From JASFYU01 sp045046905 (lineage in GTDB: Bacteria; Bacteroidota; Bacteroidia; Flavobacteriales; Flavobacteriaceae), in the NCBI GenBank assembly GCA_045046905.1, contig JASFYU010000158.1:1-5085 (forward strand): a stretch of DNA of 5,085 nt, read 5' to 3'. The position numbers and the translations under genes are program-made. Below the pieces are notes generated by a model. It did not search any database. It was given only the letters and a program-made list of their open reading frames with translations, and was not told the DNA's origin. Positions 1 through 5,085 of this stretch are shown here, piece after piece; position 1 is the stretch's first letter; each line of letters opens with the position of its first letter.

Positions 1-80
1 CTTATATCTTAAAAGATTTCTTTTTTGTCGGCAAGAATGTAGCTGAAGAAGATGAGAATAATGAGGGGTTTTTGTTATAA
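1..80 (+). CDS. Possible C-terminal end of an upstream gene (partial)
   Basis: Frame 3 is open from the left edge (first full codon at base 3) to a TAA at 78-80 and gives 25 residues, beginning YILKDFFFVGKN and ending NNEGFLL. The mix of an aromatic, hydrophobic stretch and an acidic tail (AEEDENNEG) looks like a protein C-terminus rather than random AT-rich translation. The other two forward frames meet stops within the first 45 bases. The fragment is too short to assign to a family, and an open run of 25 codons can occur by chance. No start is visible because it would lie outside the window. Confidence 0.35.
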   Translation, partial: YILKDFFFVGKNVAEEDENNEGFLL

Positions 81-110
81 ACCTGAGTTCGACCTAAGAT
101 TTAAAAGTAT

Positions 111-141
111 ATCAATACTAAGAATAGATCTTTGTATTGAT
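111..141. repeat. Interrupted inverted repeat (8 + 4 bp arms)
   Basis: ATCAATAC at 111-118 is the exact reverse complement of GTATTGAT at 134-141. After one T/T mismatch (119 against 133) the pairing resumes, AAGA at 120-123 with TCTT at 129-132, around a 5-base centre. The result is a 31-base dyad with 12 of 13 arm positions paired. No T-run follows on the + strand, so it does not look like an intrinsic terminator for the gene that may end at 80. It could be a DNA-level operator or an RNA hairpin; the sequence does not decide which. Confidence 0.6.
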
Positions 142-298
142 GGTATCGAAACTTGTTCTTAAATGTAATCAATCAAAATAGTACAGATACCCTAATATTA
201 CGCAGAGAAAATCACCCAAACCTGCTTAGAGCAACAATATGGCAGTTCATTTTTCGTTTGTTCAGTAGTCCAAAAGGCTTTTTGATTGTTTCGGTGCG

Positions 299-318
299 TT
301 TATTTCTTAAGAAATAAA
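299..318. promoter_or_regulatory. Perfect 20-bp palindrome, candidate operator
   Basis: The half-site TTTATTTCTT at 299-308 is followed immediately by its exact reverse complement AAGAAATAAA at 309-318, giving a 20-bp palindrome with no spacer. It lies 64 bases before the start of the secreted-protein gene at 383, where an operator would be expected. A palindrome without a loop fits dimeric-protein binding better than an RNA hairpin. AT-rich DNA makes palindromes somewhat easier to form by chance, but 10 consecutive matched pairs is well above background. The regulator is unknown. Confidence 0.45.
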
Positions 319-382
319 ACCATCGATGAGGCTATTAAAACAGTTCTTTTAAAGAAATTATGATTTACAAACATCTCGGACA

Positions 383-1213
383 ATGAATTCGTTTAAACTT
401 TTTTCCTTACTAGGCATCCTAATCTTACAATCAGTAGCTCTTCATTCTAAAGAATGGGCCAGCACGCTAGAAACTACTTCGTATAGGCAACTTAGCACAG
501 TAAAAACGACCATAAATATCACCTATCCAAACGGTCAAACCGTCTGGACTGCGCCGAGCATGGTAGAATTGAAATGGGTAACTAGAAATATAGCGACGAG
601 CAAGACCATAAAATTCTATTTGACCAAAGACGATATGGTCGTGCAAGAACTCGGAATCTTTGAAAACAACAGGTTTATAAGTGGCGTACAATTAGATAGA
701 GGCTTGCAAGATGGCACTAATTATCGCGTCATAGGCATAGAGCTCTTTCCTGATGACAAATATAGTATTGCCAAGTACGCAACGCCTCTTTTTACTATAA
801 AAAAAGAACTTCGGATAAAGCCTGCAGTAGTAAAAATAGCTAAAAAACAGCCGATTGTTAGAGATATGTTCAATGGCAGAAAATTGACATATGTCAGAGA
901 GATAGAGGTAAGCGGTAATGAAATACATATTAACTTATGGGATCATGGTAGAAAAGATGGTGATATAGTATCGATTTATTTGAATGGCGAAGCCGTTGTT
1001 TCAAAGTATCTTTTAACCTATCAAAAAAAACAATTTAACCTAAAACTGAATACTTCTAAACCGAACGACTTGTTTCTTTATGCCCATAATCTTGGAAGAT
1101 TCCCTCCCAACACCGTTTCCATTGAAATATCGGATGGAGAGCGATCGGAAAATATTATTCTAAATTCAGATTTAAAGCGTTGCGAGGCCGTTCTAATCAA
1201 TGTCAAGGAGTGA
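383..1213 (+). CDS. Secreted two-domain protein of unknown function (Kre9/KNH-like Ig domain plus conserved C-terminal domain)
   Basis: The 276-residue product begins with a Sec-type signal peptide: MNSFK, a hydrophobic core LFSLLGILILQSVAL, and likely cleavage near residues 20-23. No lipobox cysteine is seen, so it should be free in the periplasm or secreted. Residues about 44-138 resemble the Ig-like Kre9/KNH N-terminal domain: ITYPNGQTVW at 46-55, VELKW at 61-65, and a closing YRVIGIEL followed by PLFTI. A basic linker (139-170) leads to a second domain at about 172-274 with DHGRKDGDIVSIYLNG (187-202), YAHNLGRFPPNT (233-244) and NSDLKRCEAVLI (261-272). From memory, this second module recurs at the C-terminus of Bacteroidota secreted proteins. 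No catalytic motif is recognisable, and a binding or scaffold role is only inference. The ATG at 383 is the only reasonable start: an in-frame stop lies at 350-352 with no other start between. There is no clear Shine-Dalgarno. The next gene begins 148 bases later and is probably a separate unit. Confidence 0.85.
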   Translation: MNSFKLFSLLGILILQSVALHSKEWASTLETTSYRQLSTVKTTINITYPNGQTVWTAPSMVELKWVTRNIATSKTIKFYLTKDDMVVQELGIFENNRFISGVQLDRGLQDGTNYRVIGIELFPDDKYSIAKYATPLFTIKKELRIKPAVVKIAKKQPIVRDMFNGRKLTYVREIEVSGNEIHINLWDHGRKDGDIVSIYLNGEAVVSKYLLTYQKKQFNLKLNTSKPNDLFLYAHNLGRFPPNTVSIEISDGERSENIILNSDLKRCEAVLINVKE

Positions 1214-1317
1214 TTTGTCTACGGTAATTATCGACTAAAAATCAAATATCTCTCTTCATAGTATGATGGCTCCTATCAAGCTGCGTCCAACAAGTTGAAG
1301 CACATTTTATACTTAAA

Positions 1318-1349
1318 TTGGTGTTTTTAAAATTCTTGTTGTACTTTTT
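1318..1349 (+). promoter_or_regulatory. Weak candidate Bacteroidota-type promoter
   Basis: TTG at 1318-1320 is followed after 21 bases by TACTTTTT at 1342-1349, which resembles the -33 TTG / -7 TAnnTTTG pattern except that the final G is replaced by T. It ends 12 bases before the oxidoreductase start, so the leader would be very short. AT-rich spacers produce such matches easily. It is listed only as the best candidate in the 148-base gap 1214-1361, where nothing else stands out. Confidence 0.2.
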
Positions 1350-1361
1350 CGTTTTAATTAA

Positions 1362-2456
1362 ATGAAAATGGAAAAAAAGCGAAGAATATTTATTAAACAG
1401 GCAGGAATCATTGCTGCATCGACCGCATTTGTACCTACTACCTTATTTTCGGCATCTAGACCGCAAAAGAAGAAATTAGGAATTGCCCTTGTCGGTCTGG
1501 GGTATTATAGCAGTGATTTACTAGCCCCTGCACTGCAATTGACAAAGAATTGTGAACTCAGAGGAATTGTCACTGGAAGTCCTGAGAAAATACCTGTTTG
1601 GAAAAAGAAATACGGTATCAAAGACCAGAACATTTATAACTATCAGAATTTTGATACCATAGCCAATAATCCAGAAATCGATGTTGTCTATGTTGTGCTT
1701 CCGCCTTCGATGCACGCTGAATATACTATTCGAGCGGCCAATGCCGGTAAACATGTATGGTGCGAAAAGCCCATGGCCCCGTCAGTCGCCGATTGTGAGG
1801 CTATGATAAAGGCTTGTAGTGATAATAAGGTGAAATTGGCCATCGGGTATCGCTGTCAACACGACCCTAATATTCAAGCTTATATGAAGGCAGGTAAGGA
1901 ACGGCCTTTCGGAAAGGTAAGAATGATTACCTCGGCCGCTGGGTATTTCGATGGCCGTACGACCCATTGGAAGCAAAATAAAGCTCTTGGGGGTGGTGCT
2001 ATGGGCGATATGGGGGTTTATGCCCTTCAAGGTGCCCGTTTGGCGACAGGGGAAGAACCAATTTCGGTTTTGGCGCAGGCCTCTACCACCAGACCAGATG
2101 TTTATCATGAGGTAGAAGAGACCATGATGTTTCAATTAGAATTTCCTAGTGGTGCTCGTGCCGCCTGCCATACGAGTTTTGGTATAAATATGAATTACCT
2201 GCAGGTAAATTATGAAAAGGGTTGGCTGAAAATGGAACCGCATTCTTCATATAAAGGCAATAAGGGGAGTATGTCAGATGGTACTATAATCAACTTTCCT
2301 ATAGAGAATCAACAAGCAAAACAAATGGACGAGGATGCAAAGGCTCTAATGAGCAATACTGACTTGATTGTACCCGGCGAGGAAGGTCTACGCGATATTG
2401 GTGTAGTCGAGGCCATTTATAAATCTGCCGCCGCCAATTGTTTGATAAAATTGTAG
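1362..2456 (+). CDS. Tat-exported Gfo/Idh/MocA oxidoreductase, glucose-fructose oxidoreductase type
   Basis: This 364-residue enzyme should carry out NAD(P)-dependent oxidation or reduction of a sugar or sugar derivative in the periplasm. The N-terminus has a twin-arginine signal, KRRIFIK at 6-12, then a hydrophobic segment (AGIIAASTAFVPTTLFSA); Tat export fits a protein that folds around its cofactor first. The Rossmann fold starts near 38 with VGLG (44-47). EKP at 135-137 supplies the family's catalytic lysine K136, GYRCQHDP lies at 162-169, and GGGAMGDMGVY at 210-220 gives D216 and Y220. This last block, with GEEP just after it and PGEEGLRD at 338-345, closely follows Zymomonas glucose-fructose oxidoreductase as I recall it, where a Tyr four residues after the Asp is catalytic. 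The substrate cannot be read from sequence, and the true reaction may differ. At 364 residues it is shorter than the roughly 430-residue Zymomonas precursor. A second ATG at 1368 is an alternative start that keeps the RR motif. A strong terminator follows at 2521-2549. Confidence 0.93.
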   Translation: MKMEKKRRIFIKQAGIIAASTAFVPTTLFSASRPQKKKLGIALVGLGYYSSDLLAPALQLTKNCELRGIVTGSPEKIPVWKKKYGIKDQNIYNYQNFDTIANNPEIDVVYVVLPPSMHAEYTIRAANAGKHVWCEKPMAPSVADCEAMIKACSDNKVKLAIGYRCQHDPNIQAYMKAGKERPFGKVRMITSAAGYFDGRTTHWKQNKALGGGAMGDMGVYALQGARLATGEEPISVLAQASTTRPDVYHEVEETMMFQLEFPSGARAACHTSFGINMNYLQVNYEKGWLKMEPHSSYKGNKGSMSDGTIINFPIENQQAKQMDEDAKALMSNTDLIVPGEEGLRDIGVVEAIYKSAAANCLIKL

Positions 2457-2495
2457 CAATGCGATTTAATAATCACATATAGGAACACCATAAAT

Positions 2496-2511
2496 ATGCG
2501 TATAAACGCAT
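2496..2511. repeat. Short hairpin in the oxidoreductase 3' leader-out region
   Basis: ATGCGT at 2496-2501 and ACGCAT at 2506-2511 are perfect inverted repeats around the 4-base loop ATAA. It lies 40 bases after the oxidoreductase stop and 9 bases before the main terminator stem. No T-run follows, so on its own it is not a terminator. It may protect the mRNA 3' end or be incidental. Confidence 0.4.
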
Positions 2512-2520
2512 GATTGCATT

Positions 2521-2549
2521 AAAAACCATCCGTTAAACGGATGGTTTTT
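2521..2549. terminator. Strong intrinsic terminator, probably bidirectional
   Basis: A 13-bp perfect stem is formed by 2521-2533 (AAAAACCATCCGT) and 2537-2549 (ACGGATGGTTTTT), with a 3-base TAA loop. The + strand reads a GC-containing stem followed by five Ts, and the A-run on the other side gives the same arrangement on the minus strand. It lies 64 bases after the oxidoreductase stop, between two convergent genes, where a terminator serving both would be useful. For the minus-strand hydrolase it would act as a distant backstop, about 355 bases beyond that gene's stop. Confidence 0.9.
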
Positions 2550-2670
2550 AAGGTTTTATGGGTTTTATGAATTTCCCGTTCATAGAGGAATTAAACCCTT
2601 CAACGTTTTATAAACCACACATCGAATTTTTGTTCATTATATAGGTGTGAAAATCCTTTTCGATTCATTT

Positions 2671-2695
2671 TTCGGTTTTAGTATAATAAACCGAA
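2671..2695. repeat. Inverted repeat just upstream of the micro-ORF
   Basis: TTCGGTTT at 2671-2678 and AAACCGAA at 2688-2695 are exact reverse complements separated by 9 bases (TAGTATAAT). The dyad ends 4 bases before the ATG of the possible micro-ORF at 2700. It could be an operator, a translation-blocking hairpin or a chance dyad. The spacer resembles a -10 box (TATAAT at 2682-2687), but that is not the usual element in Bacteroidota. Confidence 0.45.
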
Positions 2696-2699
2696 TCTT

Positions 2700-2789
2700 A
2701 TGAAAGATAAAACTACTTTAAATGATTATCTGGTGTATACGTTTTGTACATTTTGCTTTTTTTGGGCATTGTACATTCTGCTTTTCTGA
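2700..2789 (+). CDS. Possible micro-ORF encoding a 29-residue single-span membrane peptide
   Basis: ATG at 2700 opens a frame of 29 codons ending at TGA 2787-2789. The peptide has a charged, polar N-terminus (MKDKTTLNDY) followed by about 19 almost entirely hydrophobic or aromatic residues (including two Cys and one Trp) running to the end. This is the shape of a small single-pass membrane protein with the N-terminus inside. Against it, there is no Shine-Dalgarno, the pyrimidine-rich DNA would give hydrophobic residues in any frame, and a tandem duplication at 2744-2795 crosses the frame with a 25-base offset, so the two copies are read in different frames. It lies in the convergent spacer about 150 bases after the terminator, so it would need its own promoter. 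I recognise no family. Confidence 0.3.
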   Translation: MKDKTTLNDYLVYTFCTFCFFWALYILLF

Positions 2790-2795
2790 AAGGCA
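2744..2795. repeat. Imperfect tandem duplication, about 25 bp, two copies
   Basis: TTGTACATTTTGCTTTT at 2744-2760 recurs at 2769-2785 with a single change (C for T at the tenth base). Each copy ends in GGCA, at 2765-2768 and 2792-2795, giving units of 25 and 27 bases directly abutting. It looks like a local duplication with later small insertions, as from replication slippage. There are only two copies and no hallmarks of a CRISPR array or attachment site. Confidence 0.6.
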
Positions 2796-2828
2796 GATAA
2801 CGCTACAGCATAAAACACCTATTTTTTT

Positions 2829-2877
2829 AGGGTGCTGGGAATGATAAAGGTCGTTGACCTTTTATCCCAATCACCCT
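2829..2877. repeat. Long imperfect hairpin in the hydrolase 3' flank
   Basis: Three paired blocks stack: AGGGTG (2829-2834) with CACCCT (2872-2877), TGGGA (2836-2840) with TCCCA (2865-2869), and AAAGGTC (2846-2852) with GACCTTT (2856-2862), closing on a GTT loop. Two small internal loops separate the blocks, and 18 base pairs form in total. Its position 28 bases past the minus-strand hydrolase stop suggests an mRNA 3'-end structure. For a minus-strand transcript, however, the hairpin is followed by a run of As rather than Us (the T-run at 2822-2828 is on the + strand), so it is not a textbook intrinsic terminator. It may terminate weakly, block exonucleases, or be a remnant repeat. Confidence 0.6.
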
Positions 2878-2904
2878 TCCATTGGCGTGGTAGTCATTGT
2901 CGTA

Positions 2905-5040
2905 TTATTTTAGTCGAATAGGCTTCCAACCAGAAAAGTCATCGATAATTTGGAAGTTATTTGGGTTCAATTTTTCGTAAACATCTTGCGTCCATTGATA
3001 GGTATCAGGTAATTTTCCAATTCCTACAAACTTGGTAGATGGTATTAACCCAGCTACTTGAGCTAGATCTGTAATACGTAAACAATTCAACATTTCAATG
3101 GCTTCACCTCTTCCGTCCGGTTGACTAGGCATATTCTGACTTTTGGGCGGGTTCTTTACAAGAATGGTATTTAGGTTACCATCCAATAGTGAAGTATACA
3201 GCGCTACGACCGACATTTCTCCTTGTGCAGCTATACTTATATTTTGTTTATCAATACCTAGACCCGGAATCGACCTTAACGCTTCCAAACAACGCAATAC
3301 ATCATAAACACGCATAGAGGCAATTGTACGACCGGTCCAAGCAGCTGACCTGCGGATATTCCATTGCATATTTGGTGCCCACCCTGTTTCACCTATTCCC
3401 CTAGCTTCGAAATAAATGACTGTCTGGCTTTCATCCAACCCAGAAACAAATTTTCCGAAATCGCGATATGGCTCATCTGGATTTCTCAAGACTAAAAGAA
3501 CATTCTGTTGTTGCTCAGGAGGCGTATTCCAATAAATGGAAAATTTCAAGCGCCACCCCTTTTCAGAGACAAAGCTGAATGTTTGCAGGCCAAATTTTGC
3601 TTCTTCAACGGTTCTGTACTCCCATTTTATATCCAGTGGATTAGGATCTTTGGGGAAGGCCCCAAAAGTTTTTTTATTTAAAAAATCGATTACTTTGCTC
3701 CTATAGTCCTTTAGCTGTTTTTCATTCTCTATTTGTGGAGCTTTTGGTAAGACAAAAAATGTTTCTTGAATAGTTGTGGTTCGGTCATTTTTTGGAGCAC
3801 CATGTGCATACACTCTAAGCTCATCCTCTGTTAATTGCATCTCTGGAGACTTGTCAATATCACCAATATCTTCAGGGGAAATATCTTTTCCCATGAGTTC
3901 CTTGATAAAAAATGAAAAAATCTTTGGGCGTAGTGTTTCTCGATCTCCATGACCACCATTGGCTTCGATTAACGTCACGTTTTCAGTAGCATCATAAAAT
4001 GTGTATACTTTTTTGACATCTGTATAGAGCTTACGAACTGATTCAATGGCAAATAGCGCATCACGATCGGGAGCGGCAATCAATAATGGCCGTGGAGCAA
4101 TGAGTGCTCCAATATCAGAGAAGTCTCGCTGGTAGGTATTTATAGGCCTCATGCAATCACACTGATGGTCTATAGTCCGTTGATGGATCTCGGATTCCAA
4201 AGCTTGGCCCCCTGCTGCAGGAGCAGCGGCTTTTACTCGAGGGTCGGCAGCAGCCAAATACCAACTTTGTGACCCTCCCCCAGAGGCTCCGGTAACCCCT
4301 AATAACTCATTATCAACTTCAGGCATTTGACTTAGCAGATCCAATCCACGAATACCGTTCCATAACTCTACACCTCCCGGTGTATACCCTCGACTATACC
4401 AATGAAACCATCCCTTTGTGTTCGAGCCCCAATGGTCTCCATATACTTCTCCCCATTGAATGGTTTCGATTATTAGACATACAAAACCTAATTGTGCAAA
4501 TTTACGTGCAAGCCCCTGATAATATACTTTTTGATTACGCGCATGGCCACATAAATACAATATTGCAGGTACAGGGTCTTTGATTCCATCAGGAATATAA
4601 AGGTTGGCAGGTACATATAAATCAGGAAGAGATTCATAGTATATCTTCTCTATTCTATAGCCCGACTTTTGAATGGTCTCTACTTTTTTTACATTTAAAG
4701 GAGGTCGAATACCCTTCAACGGAACATCGTTTAACCCCATCATCTCTATAAAATCTGTATGGCGCTGTTCACGGATCTCTTGCCAATCTTCAAGCGTATT
4801 GACCTTAGAAAAGAATTGATCAGTTACCTCTTTTGCCGAATCAATCAAATAACTTCTCATGTTGTTCGGTGAATCTTGAACCGGACAAATCGAAAATGGC
4901 ATCTCTTGTGAAAAACTATAATACATAGATACTACTAAAAGTGCAAGTGTCATTTTAACCCTCTTGGCGAGAAACTCTTTTGAATACGGGTATAGTTTAC
5001 AAAAGGTCTTTAATCCTATTGAATAAAAATATTCTAACAT
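2905..5040 (-). CDS. Exported two-domain alpha/beta hydrolase, acetylxylan-esterase-like
   Basis: This 711-residue protein probably cleaves ester bonds, with acetylated polysaccharide or oligosaccharide a likely but unproven substrate. A hydrophobic core at 30-44 (MTLALLVVSMYYSFS) after KRVK looks like a Sec signal, unusually placed behind a 29-residue extension. Domain 1 spans about 100-385: YLCGHARNQK (162-171) for the oxyanion region, nucleophile elbow GASGG at 251-255 with S253, a family-like HQCDCM block (292-297), PRPLLIAAPDRD (316-327) giving the acid (D325 or D327), and GGHGD with H364. Domain 2, about 430-711, repeats the fold in degenerate form. YFEARGIGETGW (543-554) and AAQGEMSVVALY (604-615) sit where an elbow would be, but no serine is at the nucleophile position. 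Start choice: ATG 5040 keeps the basic residues before the signal core. ATG 4953 (M30) has AGAGGG five bases upstream, but its signal would lack positive charge. No GTG or TTG start lies between. The gene is convergent with the oxidoreductase, and its promoter would lie in or beyond the last 45 bases. Confidence 0.9.
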   Translation of the reverse strand: MLEYFYSIGLKTFCKLYPYSKEFLAKRVKMTLALLVVSMYYSFSQEMPFSICPVQDSPNNMRSYLIDSAKEVTDQFFSKVNTLEDWQEIREQRHTDFIEMMGLNDVPLKGIRPPLNVKKVETIQKSGYRIEKIYYESLPDLYVPANLYIPDGIKDPVPAILYLCGHARNQKVYYQGLARKFAQLGFVCLIIETIQWGEVYGDHWGSNTKGWFHWYSRGYTPGGVELWNGIRGLDLLSQMPEVDNELLGVTGASGGGSQSWYLAAADPRVKAAAPAAGGQALESEIHQRTIDHQCDCMRPINTYQRDFSDIGALIAPRPLLIAAPDRDALFAIESVRKLYTDVKKVYTFYDATENVTLIEANGGHGDRETLRPKIFSFFIKELMGKDISPEDIGDIDKSPEMQLTEDELRVYAHGAPKNDRTTTIQETFFVLPKAPQIENEKQLKDYRSKVIDFLNKKTFGAFPKDPNPLDIKWEYRTVEEAKFGLQTFSFVSEKGWRLKFSIYWNTPPEQQQNVLLVLRNPDEPYRDFGKFVSGLDESQTVIYFEARGIGETGWAPNMQWNIRRSAAWTGRTIASMRVYDVLRCLEALRSIPGLGIDKQNISIAAQGEMSVVALYTSLLDGNLNTILVKNPPKSQNMPSQPDGRGEAIEMLNCLRITDLAQVAGLIPSTKFVGIGKLPDTYQWTQDVYEKLNPNNFQIIDDFSGWKPIRLK

Positions 5041-5085
5041 AGATGGCTATTTAATATTTACATTTTTTTATTTTCTTTCATAAGC
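5041..5085 (-). other. Upstream leader of the hydrolase gene (partial)
   Basis: Read on the minus strand, these 45 bases are A-rich and lead directly to the ATG at 5040. No Shine-Dalgarno and no clear TAnnTTTG promoter element is visible. The promoter or an upstream operon partner may lie beyond the window edge. Confidence 0.4.

Larger units (their letters stand above)
81..382. other. Intergenic spacer with two dyad-symmetry elements, no gene seen
   Basis: This AT-rich spacer has no convincing reading frame on either strand. It contains an interrupted inverted repeat at 111-141 and a perfect palindrome at 299-318, listed separately. I found no confident match to the Bacteroidota promoter pattern (TTTG near -33, TAnnTTTG near -7). 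The closest is TTTG at 281-284 followed 16 bases later by TATTTCTT, which is too imperfect to call. The spacer must hold the leader and probably the promoter of the gene starting at 383. Confidence 0.6.

Noticed and set aside
271..284. CAAAA...TTTTG mini-hairpin followed by T-rich DNA, considered as a terminator
   Set aside because: The stem is only 5 bp of mostly A-T pairs and the Ts are part of the stem; such structures are expected in AT-rich spacers.
467..928. Two minus-strand open frames (467-691 and 692-928) opposite the secreted-protein gene
   Set aside because: They are antisense to a gene with a signal peptide and two domain-like regions, are rich in Tyr/Phe/Ser as expected of antisense AT-rich sequence, and show no start context or family motif.
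1211..1244. Weak hairpin at the end of the secreted-protein gene (TGATTTGTC with GAC and AAATCA)
   Set aside because: The stem is AT-rich, interrupted by a 3-base bulge, and not followed by a T-run, so it does not support a terminator call.
1521..1754. 77-codon minus-strand open frame opposite the Rossmann domain of the oxidoreductase
   Set aside because: It is antisense to the strongly conserved coenzyme-binding region and has no recognisable protein features.
1782..2135. 117-codon open frame on the minus strand inside the oxidoreductase gene
   Set aside because: It lies wholly opposite a well-supported gene with conserved motifs, and its translation has no recognisable domain and low-complexity His/Ser/Thr-rich stretches typical of a shadow frame.
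2558..2644. 28-codon + strand frame starting just after the terminator
   Set aside because: It begins 9 bases after a strong terminator with no promoter or ribosome-binding signal, and the peptide has neither a clear membrane span nor any recognisable motif. It is probably chance.
2744..2795. Tandem repeat considered as a CRISPR remnant or attachment site
   Set aside because: There are only two directly abutting copies with no spacers, no palindromic repeat ends typical of CRISPR, and no integrase or Cas gene nearby.
4380..4583. 67-codon + strand open frame opposite the hydrolase gene
   Set aside because: It is antisense to the catalytic domain of the hydrolase, near the oxyanion region, with no independent support.

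Overview
The window looks like chromosomal DNA from a marine or soil Flavobacteriia-type Bacteroidota. The evidence is AT-rich DNA with very AT-rich spacers, little Shine-Dalgarno signal before the starts, and three exported proteins of kinds common in that phylum. The assignment to phylum is an inference from protein style; no rRNA or marker gene is present.

Layout: bases 1-80 may hold the last 25 codons of a gene entering from the left. A 302-base spacer (81-382) carries two strong dyads, an interrupted one at 111-141 and a perfect 20-bp palindrome at 299-318. Next on the + strand is a secreted two-domain protein of unknown function (383-1213), with an Ig-like Kre9/KNH-type domain followed by a C-terminal domain. 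After a 148-base gap comes a Tat-exported Gfo/Idh/MocA oxidoreductase of the glucose-fructose oxidoreductase type (1362-2456). It is closed by a strong hairpin terminator at 2521-2549 that should work in both directions. A 448-base convergent spacer (2457-2904) also holds a possible 29-residue membrane micro-ORF, an imperfect tandem duplication and a long imperfect hairpin. The right half is one large minus-strand gene (2905-5040) for an exported two-domain alpha/beta hydrolase of the acetylxylan-esterase-like family. Its first domain keeps the catalytic residues and its second appears to have lost the nucleophile.

The oxidoreductase and the hydrolase are convergent, so they are separate transcription units. 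Both are predicted to act outside the cytoplasm, and both families are often found in carbohydrate-utilisation regions, so a shared role in glycan or sugar-derivative processing is plausible. No SusC/SusD, glycoside hydrolase or sulfatase is visible to confirm a polysaccharide utilisation locus. I see no CRISPR array, tRNA, rRNA, transposase or phage gene. I do not see a clearly new multi-gene system; the most interesting items are the non-coding dyads, the micro-ORF region, the duplicated hydrolase fold and the uncharacterised secreted protein.
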